This document shows positions 13,598 to 22,296 of a stretch of DNA of 22,522 nucleotides, piece by piece. How positions within the stretch are numbered: the stretch's first letter is position 1; the number at the start of each line of letters is the position of its first letter. The DNA is from Chloroflexota bacterium (lineage in GTDB: Bacteria > Chloroflexota > UBA6077), in assembly GCA_021845945.1 (NCBI GenBank), contig JAJZRD010000034.1, forward strand, positions 1 to 22,522, given 5' to 3'. The position numbers and the translations under genes were made by a program. The notes under the pieces were generated by a model that worked only from the letters and a program-made list of their open reading frames with translations, was not told the DNA's origin and ran no database searches.

Positions 13598-15415
13598 TCA
13601 GCTCGCCAAAGAGGGCGTGGCGGCTTTCTCCTCCACGTCCCGGAACTGGCGCCGGTAGAGGTCGGCGTACAGCCCGCCCTGTTCCAGCAGCTGATCGTGG
13701 GTTCCCCGCTCCACGATGCGACCCTCGTCGATCACCAGCACCTGGTCCGCGTTCCGAATGGTGCTGAGCCGGTGGGCGATCACGAAGCTGGTCCGCCCCT
13801 GGAGCAGCTGCTCCAGCGCCTGCTGGATCAGCATCTCGGTCCGGGTATCCACGCTGCTGGTGGCCTCGTCCAGGATCAGGATCCGCGGGTTGGCCAGGAT
13901 CGCCCGGGCGAAGGCGACCAACTGGCGCTGACCCTGGCTGAGGGAGTTGCCCCGCTCGCCCAGCACCGTGTCGTAGCCCTGGGGCAGCCGCAGGATGAAG
14001 TCGTGGGCGTTGGCGAGGCGCGCGGCCTGCTCCACCTCCTCGTCGGTGGCCTCCAACTGGCCGTAGCGGATGTTGTCGGCCACGGTGCCGGAGAAGAGGA
14101 AGCTGTTCTGGGGGACGATCCCCAGCTGGCTCCGCAGGGAGTCCAGGCTCGCATCCCGCACATTCATCCCGTCGATGGTCACCCGGCCCCCCGTCACGTC
14201 GTAGAAGCGGGCGATCAGGTTGGCGACGGTGGTCTTGCCGGCCCCTGTGGGGCCCACCAGAGCCACCGTCTGGCCCGGCTCGGCCGCCAGGTCGACCCGG
14301 TGCAGCACGGGGTGCAGGGGATCGTAGGCGAAGTCCACCTTCTCGAAGACCACCCTCCCCTGGATGTGGGGAATCGTCTTGGCCCCGGCGGCGTCCACCA
14401 TGTCCTCCTCGGTGTCCAGCAGGTCGAAGATCCGCTCGGCGCCCGCCATGGCCGACTGGGCCTGGGTGTAGATCTGGCTGATCTGCTGGATCGGCCAGAA
14501 GAACTGCTGCACGTAGCCGAGGAAGGCCACCACCAGGCCGATGGTTACCATCCCCTCCATCGCCAGGTAGCCGCCGAAGGTCACCACGATGATGGTCGCG
14601 ACGGTGCTGAGGAGGTCCATCGTGGGGGAGAAGGCCGAGGTTATCGCCGTGGCACCCACGTTGGCATCCCGGTTGGCGGCGTTGCGCTGGGCGAAGCGGG
14701 CCTGGTTCAGTCCCGTCCGGTTGAAGGCCTGGGCCACCTTGATGCCGGCGATGTCCTCCTGGAGGTCCGCCGAGACGTCTCCGATGGTCTCTCGGGTCTT
14801 TCGGAAGGCCCTGCGGGCCATCTTGGCGAAGAGGTTGGTGGTTATCAGCATCACCGGTATGACCGAGGAGGCCGCCAGGGCGAGAGGCCAGTAGAGGCCG
14901 AACATAGCCAGCAGGATGCCCGTGAGCGACAACGCCCCTGAGATGGCTTGAACCAACCCCATGCTGAGCAGGTTGTTGATGGTGTCCACGTCGTTGACCA
15001 GCCTCGACATCAGGTCGCCGGCGTCGTGCTTGTCGAAGTACTGGAGGGAGAGCCGCTGCAGCTTATGGAAGATCTTGCCCCGCAGCAGGGCCAGGGTGTT
15101 CTGGCCCACCCAGCCCATCAGGTAGCCCTGCAGCATCCGGGCGCCCAGGCCGGCCAGGTAGACGCCCAGCAACAGCAGCATATTGATCGCCAGCCCGGTC
15201 CTGTCGCCGACGGCGATGAAGCTGTCGACGGCCCTGCCCACCAGGTAGGGGCCTCCGGCCGCCGAGGCGGCACCTATCAGGGTGAGGAGCAGCACTACGA
15301 CCAGCCGCAGCCGGTAGGGGGCCAGGTAGCCCAGCAGCCTCCCCACGACCGCTTTGCCGTTGGCAGCCTTCTCCTCGCGTATGCTCGCTTGATGTTGGAA
15401 GTGGCCTCCGAACAT
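13598..15415 (-). CDS. Heterodimeric ABC exporter, subunit with intact catalytic Glu
   Basis: This 605-aa half-transporter has an N-terminal six-helix exporter membrane domain (about 25-325) and a C-terminal ATPase domain. Walker A is GPTGAGKTT (388-396). The Q-loop is VPQNSF. The signature is LSQGQ (492-496) instead of LSGGQ. Walker B is ILILDEA with the catalytic Glu, and the H-loop His is present (IAHRLS). It is the second gene of a MarR-ABC-ABC operon. Its partner has the opposite pattern (LSGGQ, but Walker B Asp and H-loop Gln), so together they should form one working and one degenerate ATP site as in LmrCD, BmrCD or TM287/288. A drug or lipid exporter is likely but the substrate is unknown. 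The start is ATG 15415 (GAGG 5 nt upstream) rather than the GTG two codons earlier, which lies inside the Shine-Dalgarno. Confidence 0.93.
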   Translation of the reverse strand: MFGGHFQHQASIREEKAANGKAVVGRLLGYLAPYRLRLVVVLLLTLIGAASAAGGPYLVGRAVDSFIAVGDRTGLAINMLLLLGVYLAGLGARMLQGYLMGWVGQNTLALLRGKIFHKLQRLSLQYFDKHDAGDLMSRLVNDVDTINNLLSMGLVQAISGALSLTGILLAMFGLYWPLALAASSVIPVMLITTNLFAKMARRAFRKTRETIGDVSADLQEDIAGIKVAQAFNRTGLNQARFAQRNAANRDANVGATAITSAFSPTMDLLSTVATIIVVTFGGYLAMEGMVTIGLVVAFLGYVQQFFWPIQQISQIYTQAQSAMAGAERIFDLLDTEEDMVDAAGAKTIPHIQGRVVFEKVDFAYDPLHPVLHRVDLAAEPGQTVALVGPTGAGKTTVANLIARFYDVTGGRVTIDGMNVRDASLDSLRSQLGIVPQNSFLFSGTVADNIRYGQLEATDEEVEQAARLANAHDFILRLPQGYDTVLGERGNSLSQGQRQLVAFARAILANPRILILDEATSSVDTRTEMLIQQALEQLLQGRTSFVIAHRLSTIRNADQVLVIDEGRIVERGTHDQLLEQGGLYADLYRRQFRDVEEKAATPSLAS

Positions 15416-15430
15416 CTTCACCTCATTCTA

Positions 15431-15479
15431 GCTATCAGCGGTCAGCTGTCAACTGCGAAGGTTGCTGACTGCTGATGGC
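15431..15479 (-). repeat. Convergent heptad repeats forming an intercistronic hairpin
   Basis: The arms GCTATCAGCGGTCAGC (15431-15446) and GCTGACTGCTGATGGC (15464-15479) are inverted repeats matching at 14 of 16 positions, around 17 nt. Each arm is made of GCTGATR-type heptads. The hairpin covers the 3' end of the upstream ABC gene and the 26-bp gap before the next, where it could stabilise or process the operon mRNA. Confidence 0.6.
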
Positions 15480-17205
15480 TATCGTCTCTCAGCTGCGACG
15501 ACACGATCTCCCCATACAGGTGGTTGGTGGCCAGCAGCTCCTCGTGGGTGCCCTGGGCCACCACGTGAGCCCCGTCCAGCAGCAGGATCTTGCCGGCGTT
15601 GCGGACGGTGCTGATCCGCTGGGCCACGATGAAACTGGTGCGGCCCACCATCAGGTCGTCCATGGCCTGCTGGATCTGGTACTCGGTCTCGGCGTCCACC
15701 GAGGAGGTGCTGTCGTCCAGAATCAGCACCTTCGGGTTCAGCAGCAGCGCCCGCGCGATGGCGATCCTCTGCATCTGGCCGCCGCTCAGCCCCACGCCGC
15801 CCTCCCCAATGCGGGTGTCGTAGCCCTGGGGCTGCTCCAGGATGAACTCGTGGGCCTGGGAGATCTTCGCCACGGCCTCCACCTCCTCCTGGGTCGCCTC
15901 CGGCGCCCCGTAGGCGATGTTCTCCCGAATGGTGCCGCTGAACAGCACCGTCTCCTGGAGCACGATCCCGATCTGGGATCTCAGGCTCTCCAGTGTCACC
16001 TCCCGCACGTCGTGGCCGTCGATGGTGGCCCTTCCGCTCCGGACGTCGTAGAAGCGGGGGATGAGATTGATGATGGTGCTCTTGCCGGCCCCCGTGGTGC
16101 CCACCACGGCCACCGTCTGTCCCGGTTCCGCCGCGAAGCTGACGTGGCTCAGGGCATCGTGCTCGGCCCCGGCGTAGCGGAAGCTGACGTCCTCGAAGGC
16201 CACCCTGCCCTGGATGGCGGGCAGCGGACCGGCGTCCGGCCTATCCTGCACCTCGCTCTCGGCGTCCAGCACCTCGAAGACCCGTTGGGCGGAGGCACCG
16301 GCGCGGGTCATGGTGGCCATGATCATCCCCAGCATGAAGATGGGGAACATCAGGAAGCCCAGGTAGGCGTTGAAGGCGACCAGCTGTCCCAGGGAGAGGG
16401 AGCCGCCGATCACCTCGTTCCCGCCGTACCAGACCACCAGGAAGGTGCCCACGTTCCCAAAGAAGAAGATCACCGGGAAGGTGGTGTTCAAGGCCCTGGT
16501 GACCCGTATGTTCTCGGCCAGCAGGTCGGCGTTGGCCCGGCCGAACCTCTTCGTCTCATGCTGCTCCCGGGCGAAGGCCTTCACCACCCGCACGCCGGCC
16601 AGGTTCTCCTGGAGGATGGTGTTCAGCGCCCCCAGCTTCTGCTGGACCTGGCGGAAGAGGGGCTGGACGTTCCGGACGAAGCGGGCGAACACCAGGAGGA
16701 TCCCGGGGATGATGGTCAGCGACACCAGGGCCAACCGCCAGTTCATGACGAACAGCACCAGGGAGCTTCCCGCCAGCATCACCAGGGCGCCCATCAGCTG
16801 GAGGAAGCCCTGGCCGATGAACTGGCGCACCATCTCCACGTCGCTGGTGACCCGGGTCATGAGCTGTCCGGTCTGGGCCTGGTCGTGGTAGCTGAAGCTG
16901 AGGCCCTGCAGCTTGGCGTAGATCTCGTTCCGCAGATCGTAGGCAACCCCCTGAGAGGCCTTCTCCGATAGGTAGCCCTGGAGGAAGGTGAAGACGCCCC
17001 GAACGGCCGCCACCCCCAGCAGACCGCCAGCGGCCCACAGGATGGCACTCCACTGATGCCCGACGACACCGCCGTCGATGGCCAGCCGCAGAAACTGGGG
17101 GGAGGCCAGGTTGGTGGCCGAGACCAGCACGAGGCTGAGGAAGGCGGCGGAGGCCGTCGTCCAGTAGGGGAACAGGTACTTGAGCGCGCGGCGTAGCGAT
17201 TTCAT
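15442..17205 (-). CDS. Heterodimeric ABC exporter, degenerate-site subunit
   Basis: This 587-aa half-transporter has membrane helices at about 15-300 and an ATPase domain at 330-575. Walker A is GTTGAGKST (369-377), and LSGGQ (473-477) is canonical. Walker B is VLILDD (493-498), with Asp at the catalytic Glu position, and the H-loop is Gln529 (VAQRIS) in place of His. These changes are those of the inactive-site subunit of heterodimeric exporters, and the partner gene lies 26 bp downstream. The start ATG 17205 has no Shine-Dalgarno. It follows the MarR stop by 9 bp and abuts heptad repeats, so translational coupling is likely. The C-terminal 13 residues (DSHQQSATFAVDS) are encoded by heptad repeats, an addition outside the usual exporter C-terminus. 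Confidence 0.93.
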   Translation of the reverse strand: MKSLRRALKYLFPYWTTASAAFLSLVLVSATNLASPQFLRLAIDGGVVGHQWSAILWAAGGLLGVAAVRGVFTFLQGYLSEKASQGVAYDLRNEIYAKLQGLSFSYHDQAQTGQLMTRVTSDVEMVRQFIGQGFLQLMGALVMLAGSSLVLFVMNWRLALVSLTIIPGILLVFARFVRNVQPLFRQVQQKLGALNTILQENLAGVRVVKAFAREQHETKRFGRANADLLAENIRVTRALNTTFPVIFFFGNVGTFLVVWYGGNEVIGGSLSLGQLVAFNAYLGFLMFPIFMLGMIMATMTRAGASAQRVFEVLDAESEVQDRPDAGPLPAIQGRVAFEDVSFRYAGAEHDALSHVSFAAEPGQTVAVVGTTGAGKSTIINLIPRFYDVRSGRATIDGHDVREVTLESLRSQIGIVLQETVLFSGTIRENIAYGAPEATQEEVEAVAKISQAHEFILEQPQGYDTRIGEGGVGLSGGQMQRIAIARALLLNPKVLILDDSTSSVDAETEYQIQQAMDDLMVGRTSFIVAQRISTVRNAGKILLLDGAHVVAQGTHEELLATNHLYGEIVSSQLRDDSHQQSATFAVDS

Positions 17206-17233
17206 GATCGGCTATCAGTCCTCAGCTTTCAGC
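17206..17233 (-). repeat. Four GCTGAAA-type heptads at the MarR/ABC junction
   Basis: On the minus strand GCTGAAA, GCTGAGG, ACTGATA and GCCGATC run without gaps from 17233 to 17206, ending exactly at the ABC ATG (17205). They encode the last MarR residues (KLKAED) and replace the expected ribosome-binding site of the ABC gene. Confidence 0.6.
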
Positions 17234-17760
17234 TTCTCGGTGCGTGACATAAAGTGCCGACGTCGACCCTCGCCGTTCCCGCCGGGCGCCCCCTCGGGCT
17301 GCGCGGCCGCATGCTGATGGCTAGCGGCTGATAGCTGATGGCCGACACCCCTCCACAGGCTGTCCAGCAGCCTCTCCAGCTGCGGCCTTTCCTCGGGATC
17401 CAGCTCCTGGGTGAGGGCGTCGGAGATCGCATGGATCTCCTCTGACAATTCCCGCGCCAGACTATGGCCGGCATCGGTCAGAAAGAACAGATGGGCGCGG
17501 CCGTCGGTGGGATGGGGCCTTCGCTCCAGCAGGCCGAGGCGCTCCAGGGACTGGAGGGTTCGCGTTACGTTGGCCGGCTCGACACCGGCTGGAACGCACA
17601 GCTCCAGCGCCTGAAGCCCCGGGTGGCGGCTCAGCGCGGTCATGATGATGGTCTGGGTGCGATTCAGCCCCCGGCTGGCGAGGCGGTGCTCCAGCAGATA
17701 CCCGACGTGCTTCCCCAGGAACACCAGCTTCAGGGCCAGGGGCGGCCTCTCTCCGTGCAA
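17215..17760 (-). CDS. MarR-family transcriptional regulator
   Basis: This is a predicted dimeric winged-helix repressor of the following exporter genes. In the 181-aa product, the MarR core is at about 10-135. It includes GYLLEHRLASRGLNRTQTIIMTALSRHPG, the recognition region AGVEPANVTRTLQSLERLGLLERRPHPTDGRAHLFFLT (wing DGRA), and the dimer helix AGHSLARELSEEIHAI...DPEERPQLERLLDSLW. From about residue 138 there is an unusual 40-residue tail, Ala/Gln/Gly-rich then basic, that is partly written in heptad repeats (17313-17347 and 17206-17233). The start is TTG 17760 with AGGGG 7 nt upstream. The operon promoter and a MarR-type palindrome lie just upstream, implying autorepression. The inducing ligand is unknown. 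Confidence 0.9.
   Translation of the reverse strand: MHGERPPLALKLVFLGKHVGYLLEHRLASRGLNRTQTIIMTALSRHPGLQALELCVPAGVEPANVTRTLQSLERLGLLERRPHPTDGRAHLFFLTDAGHSLARELSEEIHAISDALTQELDPEERPQLERLLDSLWRGVGHQLSAASHQHAAAQPEGAPGGNGEGRRRHFMSRTEKLKAED
17313..17347 (+). repeat. Five tandem GCTGATG heptads inside the MarR gene
   Basis: GCTGATG, GCTAGCG, GCTGATA, GCTGATG and GCCGACA follow each other without gaps. They lie in the C-terminal coding region of the MarR gene and encode on the minus strand the segment around HQLSAASHQ. It is the same repeat family as at 15431-15479 and 17206-17233. Confidence 0.65.
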
Positions 17761-17779
17761 AGCGAAACCCCTCAGCGAG

Positions 17780-17828
17780 TTAGTTGCGTGCGCAAGTAAG
17801 TATATGCCGAAGGGGGGGCGGAGGGCAA
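17780..17828 (-). promoter_or_regulatory. MarR/ABC operon promoter and MarR-type operator
   Basis: On the minus strand TTGCCC (17828-17823), an 18-nt spacer and TATACT (17804-17799) form a promoter. TTAGTTGCG-TG-CGCAAGTAA (17780-17799), two 9-nt arms with one mismatch, overlaps the -10 edge and the start site. TTGCGnnCGCAA-type palindromes of this size are typical MarR operators, so the regulator at 17215-17760 probably represses its own operon here. Confidence 0.65.
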
Positions 17829-17852
17829 GGGGAATGAGAACAGGCAGCCAGG

Positions 17853-17883
17853 TTGACCATCATGCTAGATGAGGCGAGAATAT
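17853..17883 (+). promoter_or_regulatory. Possible promoter for the BREX-like operon
   Basis: TTGACC at 17853-17858 with GAATAT at 17878-17883 (19-nt spacer) is the best plus-strand candidate before GTG 17940. A second TTGACG at 17908 has no suitable -10 before the start codon. Weak evidence. Confidence 0.3.
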
Positions 17884-17939
17884 GTACAGGCGTCCTCCGG
17901 CCTCGGCTTGACGATGGATGACTCAACGAGGAATCAGCA

Positions 17940-18416
17940 GTGGCGACTACGCTTTCGCAACAGATCATAGAGACTCTTGACCAGGCGGAGCAGCTCTACA
18001 ATCGCCTGGTTCTGGTGGTAGGACCTCCTGGCACCGGGAAGACGGCCGCCCTGAGGCAAGTATCCAAGAGTAAGGGGCTCCCCTTGGTGAACGTCAATCT
18101 GGAGCTGAGCCAGAGACTGCTGGAGTTGACGGAGAAGCAGCGGGCTCTGCGATGCGGACAGATCGTGCGAGAGATCGTCGACCAGGCGGGTGGTTCCGCC
18201 GTCTTGCTGGACAATCTGGAGGTGGTCTTCGATCCCGCGCTGCGGCAAGATCCTCTTCGGCTGCTCCAAGGACTCTCCCGCAATCGGACAATCGTTGCCA
18301 GCTGGAACGGACAGGTCGCGGATGGCTACCTTGTTTACGCCGAGCCCGGCCACCTTGAGTACGGGCGATATCCGATCTCGGGCCTCTTGATGGTGGCAGC
18401 GTCAACGGTCGAGTGA
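17940..18416 (+). CDS. brxF: BrxF-like small P-loop ATPase (BREX type 3)
   Basis: This 158-aa protein is an AAA-like P-loop core with nothing added. Walker A is GPPGTGKT (28-35). A Walker B-like strand AVLLDNLE is at 87-94. [11 protein letters not shown] (115-125) is a possible sensor strand. BrxF of type 3 BREX is a P-loop protein of this size encoded directly before the large BrxC/PglY ATPase. That is the arrangement here, with a 34-bp gap. BREX blocks phage replication using host methylation as the self mark. The start is GTG 17940 with AGGA 7 nt upstream. The assignment rests on size, motif and the neighbour rather than on a residue signature, so a generic DnaA/Cdc6-like ATPase remains possible. 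Divergent from the MarR operon across 179 bp. Confidence 0.72.
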   Translation: MATTLSQQIIETLDQAEQLYNRLVLVVGPPGTGKTAALRQVSKSKGLPLVNVNLELSQRLLELTEKQRALRCGQIVREIVDQAGGSAVLLDNLEVVFDPALRQDPLRLLQGLSRNRTIVASWNGQVADGYLVYAEPGHLEYGRYPISGLLMVAASTVE

Positions 18417-18450
18417 GGACGGGACTCTAGGCATTTGGAGGAAGGGCGCG

Positions 18451-21400
18451 ATGAAGTACCGCGAGCTGATCCAGTTCCATCCCATCACGGCCAATATCGA
18501 GCTTCGTGACGCCGATCAGGAGGATCGCGCCCGGCAACTGGTGTCGACCTACGTCGTCTCGCAAGAGATGGCCGACCGGCTGATTCACGTTGCCTTCAAC
18601 CAGCTCCAGTACGACACGCCCGCCGACAACAAGGGGCTTCTGGTGGTCGGCAACTACGGCACAGGCAAGTCTCACCTGATGTCGGTAGTCTCGGCTGTGG
18701 CCGAGCGCGCCGACCTGGCAGCCGATCTCCAGAATAAGAGAGTCGCTGACGCCGCGGCGAAGATCGCCGGGAAGTTCAAGGTGATTCGGACGGAGATCGG
18801 GGCCACCACGATGCCACTCCGCGAGATAGTGGTGGGTGAGCTGGAGGATCGGCTGGCGGACATGGGAGTCCACTACAGCTTTCCTGCCATCGATCAGGTC
18901 CACACAAACAAGCCTGCCTTCGAGGCCATGATGGCCGCCTTCCACCAGGTGTATCCGGACCATGGTCTTCTGATGGTGGTGGATGAGCTGCTGGACTACC
19001 TGCGCGAGCGGAAGGACCAGGAGTTGATCCTCGATCTGACTCTACTGCGAGAGATCGGAGAGGTGTGCGGGGACATCCGGTTCCGCTTCGTGGCCGGCGT
19101 GCAGGAGGCGATCTTCGACAGCCCGCAGTTTGCCTTCGCCGCCGACACCCTGAGAAGGGTGAGAGACCGGTTCGAGCAGATCCACATCGCCCGGCGGGAC
19201 GTGAAGTACGTGGTGGCGGAGAGGCTGCTGAAGAAGACGACGGATCAGCAGGTGAAGATCCGCGAGCACCTCGCACCCTTCGCCCGCTTCTACGGCGACA
19301 TGAACGCCAAGATGGACGAGTTCGTTCGTCTCTTCCCGGTGCATCCCGACTACATAGACGTGTTCGAGCGCATCACCCTGGCCGAGAAGCGGGAGGTGCT
19401 TCGCACCATCTCTCGATCGATGGACCGGCTGCTGGACGAGGATGTTCCCCAGGATAGCTCCGGTCTCGTCGGCTTCGATAGCTACTGGGAAGTGATCAAG
19501 GACAACCCTGTGGTGCGGGCGATACCGGACGTACGGCTCGTGACGGACTGCAGCGCCAAGCTGGAGGACCTGGTGAACGTCGGCTATCCGAAGGGCAAGA
19601 GCAAAGAGATGGCCCGAAGGATCATTCGTGGTCTGAGCGTCTACCGGCTGGCGGTAGGGAGCGTCGATTCGCCGGTTGGGCTGAGCGCCGAGCAACTCCG
19701 AGACGTGTTGTGCCTGTACGATCCTCTCGTCGGAGAGCTGGGGGGCGATGCCGCCGAGGACCTGCGCGGAGAGATCGAGACAGCTCTACGGCTGATCAGC
19801 ACCACGGTGAGCGGCCAGTTCATTTCCGCGACGGAGCGGGATGAGAAGGGACGGCTGGGCGGCCAGTTCTACCTGGACGTCTACAAGACCCAGGACTACG
19901 ATGCGGACATAGACAAAGAAGCAGAGGTTCTCGGGAAGAACACCCTGGACAGGTACTACTACCAGGCTCTTCGTCGCGCCATGGAGTGTTCCGATCAGAC
20001 CTACGTGTCTGGCTTCAACATATGGGAGCACGAGTTGGAGTGGCGCGAGAAGAAGGCGATGAGGCAGGGGTACCTGTTCTTCGGAGCGCCCAACGAGAGG
20101 TCGACGGTTGCACCGCCCAGGGACTTCTACGTGTACTTCCTCCAGCCCCACGATCCGCCGGTGTACAGGGACGAGAAGAAGGCAGACGAGCTGTTCTTCA
20201 GACTGGCCGGCGCCGACGATCTGTTCAGAGCGACGCTGAAGAGGTACGGAGCGGCGCTGGAGTTGGCGAACAGGGAGTCCGCGGGCCTGGCGAAGTCCGC
20301 GTACACGTCGAAGGCCGACGCCCACCTGCAGTCGCTGGTCAAGTGGCTCCAGAAGCAGATGGCCACTGCTTACCAGGCAACCCACCAGGGGCGGGTCCGC
20401 CCTCTGATGGAGTGGCTGAAGGACGCGGCGGTGTCCGGGCAGGCGCACTCCCAGGCAGCCGGCGGCAACGTGCGAGACACGGTGAACGCGGTTGCGTCCG
20501 AGTGCCTGGCCCCGCACTTCCAGGAGCAGGCGTCGGAGTATCCCACCTTCTCGATCCTGGTCACCGTGAAGAGTCGGGGACAGGCGGCACAGGATGCTCT
20601 GCGCTACGTGGCGGGGGGAGCACGGACCAAGACGGCCGCGGCTGTGTTGGACGCTTTGGAGCTGCTGGACGGAGAGAGAGTAACTGCCAACGCTTCCAGG
20701 TATGCCGGTTACGTTCGGGGGCTGCTTCAGAAGAAGGGGCAGGGGCAGGTGCTGAACCGGGGAGAGCTGATCCAGAACGTCTCCGGCGTAGAGTTCATGG
20801 CGCCGGAGAGCTACAGGCTCGAGCCCGAGTGGGTGGTAGTGGTGCTGGCAACACTGGTGCATGCCGGAGAGCTGGTGCTGGCGATACCCGGGAAGAAGTT
20901 CGAGGCCGGCGATCTGGGGATGCTGGCGGCGACGCCGCTCCAGGATCTCGTCGGTTTCAAGCACGTCGAGGCGCCGAAGGAGCCGAACCTCCCCGCGCTG
21001 AAGGCACTGTTCGAGCTGCTGGGGCTCGGCCCGGGCAGGGCAATCCAGGTGACCCAAGGGGACGAGAATGCGGTTCAAGATCTTCGACAACAGGCGGCAG
21101 AGAGAGTAGGAAGGCTGGTTATGGCTCGCCAGCATCTCCAGGGTGGGCTGCCGTTCTGGGGAAGGACGCTGCTAAGCGAGCAGGAGCAGGCAGACTATGG
21201 GAGCCGTCTGGAGGGGACAAAGGCGTTTCTGGAGTCGCTCCAGGCTTACTCGACGCCCGGGAAGCTGAAGAACTTCAACCAGACAGTCGAGCAGGTGAAC
21301 AGCCACAAGGCCGGGCTGCAAACGTTGCGGGAGGTGGAGGAACTGCACGGGCTGGTAAACGACCTGGCGTCCGCGGCCTCCTATCTGTCTTCCGCCGAGC

Positions 21401-22194
21401 TGACGCTGCCCACCGAGCACTCATGGGTTGCGAAGGTCAGGCCGGCCAGGGAAGAGGTTGTGGCCCGCGTTTTGGACCCCGGCAAGAGGGCTGCGGATGG
21501 ATTCCGGCAGGCAGTGCTCCTGGACCTCGCCGGCCTGAAGAAGGAGTACGTGGACATCTACATGCCGGCGCACTCCAGGGCGCGGCTGGGAGCGAAGGAA
21601 GACCAGAAGAGGGCGGCCCTGCTCCATGACGACCGTCTGGAGCAGCTGAGGAAGCTGGCGACGATAGACCTGATGCCGGTGCAGCATCTGACCGACTACC
21701 AGAACCGGCTGGCAGAATTGCCGTCCTGCTTCGCGCTGACACCGAGAGAACTCGAAAGCTCTCCTGTATGCCACTGCGGGTTCAAGCCGAATCTGGAGCC
21801 GGCAGCCGCGTCGGCAGCTGCTCAGCTGGCTGCCCTGGACGGCGAGTTGGACACGCTCCATGCGAACTGGACGCAGACCCTGGTGGCGAACCTGGAAGAC
21901 CCGACGGTGCAGGGGAATCTAGCGCTGCTGAAGCCGGACCAGAAGAAGCTGATAGATGCGTTTCTGGCCAGTCGCAAGCTGCCGGACGCATTGGATCAGC
22001 AGTTCCTACAGGCGGTTCGCGAGGCGCTGTCGGGGCTGGTCAAGGTGGCGGTAAAGGTGGAGACGCTTAGGGATGCGTTGATCGCGGGCGGATCGCCAGC
22101 GACGCTGGCGGAGATGAGGCAGCGATACGAGGGGTTCCTGGCAGAACTGGTCAAGGGAAAGGACACAGCCAAGGTCCGGCTGGTAGTGGAGTAA
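18451..22194 (+). CDS. brxC: BrxC/PglY-like large P-loop ATPase (DUF6079-like), BREX type 3
   Basis: This very large 1247-aa ATPase starts [23 protein letters not shown]. Walker A is GNYGTGKS (67-74), in the context [18 protein letters not shown] typical of BrxC/PglY. Walker B is LLMVVDEL (173-180). [13 protein letters not shown] (211-223) is a sensor-like strand, with an arginine-rich [26 protein letters not shown] after it. The remainder is long and helical. A coiled-coil-prone region begins around residue 860, and a late CHCGFKPN pair sits near residue 1109. No methyltransferase or nuclease motif is seen. In type 3 BREX, BrxC follows BrxF and precedes PglX, BrxHII, PglZ and BrxA. Start ATG 18451 has GGAGGA 8 nt upstream. 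Codon choice in the second half seems looser (more AGG, ACA, GGA) than in neighbours, in keeping with a mobile defence gene. Confidence 0.78.
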   Translation: MKYRELIQFHPITANIELRDADQEDRARQLVSTYVVSQEMADRLIHVAFNQLQYDTPADNKGLLVVGNYGTGKSHLMSVVSAVAERADLAADLQNKRVADAAAKIAGKFKVIRTEIGATTMPLREIVVGELEDRLADMGVHYSFPAIDQVHTNKPAFEAMMAAFHQVYPDHGLLMVVDELLDYLRERKDQELILDLTLLREIGEVCGDIRFRFVAGVQEAIFDSPQFAFAADTLRRVRDRFEQIHIARRDVKYVVAERLLKKTTDQQVKIREHLAPFARFYGDMNAKMDEFVRLFPVHPDYIDVFERITLAEKREVLRTISRSMDRLLDEDVPQDSSGLVGFDSYWEVIKDNPVVRAIPDVRLVTDCSAKLEDLVNVGYPKGKSKEMARRIIRGLSVYRLAVGSVDSPVGLSAEQLRDVLCLYDPLVGELGGDAAEDLRGEIETALRLISTTVSGQFISATERDEKGRLGGQFYLDVYKTQDYDADIDKEAEVLGKNTLDRYYYQALRRAMECSDQTYVSGFNIWEHELEWREKKAMRQGYLFFGAPNERSTVAPPRDFYVYFLQPHDPPVYRDEKKADELFFRLAGADDLFRATLKRYGAALELANRESAGLAKSAYTSKADAHLQSLVKWLQKQMATAYQATHQGRVRPLMEWLKDAAVSGQAHSQAAGGNVRDTVNAVASECLAPHFQEQASEYPTFSILVTVKSRGQAAQDALRYVAGGARTKTAAAVLDALELLDGERVTANASRYAGYVRGLLQKKGQGQVLNRGELIQNVSGVEFMAPESYRLEPEWVVVVLATLVHAGELVLAIPGKKFEAGDLGMLAATPLQDLVGFKHVEAPKEPNLPALKALFELLGLGPGRAIQVTQGDENAVQDLRQQAAERVGRLVMARQHLQGGLPFWGRTLLSEQEQADYGSRLEGTKAFLESLQAYSTPGKLKNFNQTVEQVNSHKAGLQTLREVEELHGLVNDLASAASYLSSAELTLPTEHSWVAKVRPAREEVVARVLDPGKRAADGFRQAVLLDLAGLKKEYVDIYMPAHSRARLGAKEDQKRAALLHDDRLEQLRKLATIDLMPVQHLTDYQNRLAELPSCFALTPRELESSPVCHCGFKPNLEPAAASAAAQLAALDGELDTLHANWTQTLVANLEDPTVQGNLALLKPDQKKLIDAFLASRKLPDALDQQFLQAVREALSGLVKVAVKVETLRDALIAGGSPATLAEMRQRYEGFLAELVKGKDTAKVRLVVE

Positions 22195-22216
22195 CGGTGC
22201 CCGGCTGGCTCGGGAG

Positions 22217-22253
22217 CTGCAATAGCTTTCAGTTATGAGCTATAATCTGAAAG
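22217..22253 (+). promoter_or_regulatory. Promoter with overlapping palindrome before the HTH gene
   Basis: A perfect TATAAT at 22241-22246 has CTGCAA at 22217-22222 (18-nt spacer) as a modest -35. CTTTCAG (22226-22232) and CTGAAAG (22247-22253) are inverted repeats. With a bulged T, the stem extends to 11 bp around GAGCT and brackets the -10. This looks like an autoregulatory operator. A further palindrome, CTCCCGGGAG, is at 22258-22267. Confidence 0.55.
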
Positions 22254-22296
22254 GCAACTCCCGGGAGATGTCCCGGCTATCGGGGAGAGGACGACA

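Noticed and set aside
13196..14941. Long plus-strand open frame (over 500 codons) opposite the ABC gene
   Set aside because: It is antisense to a full ABC transporter with all motifs. Its His/Gly/Val/Leu/Asp-rich composition is the usual shadow of high-GC coding DNA and matches no family.
15475..16971. Plus-strand 498-codon open frame opposite the other ABC gene
   Set aside because: The same shadow effect; no recognisable domain and no promoter or ribosome-binding site.
19786..21629. Large open frames on both strands inside brxC (minus 19786-21135, plus 19986-21629)
   Set aside because: Both lie wholly within the 1247-codon ATPase gene and have low-complexity Gly/Arg or Gln/Leu-rich translations.
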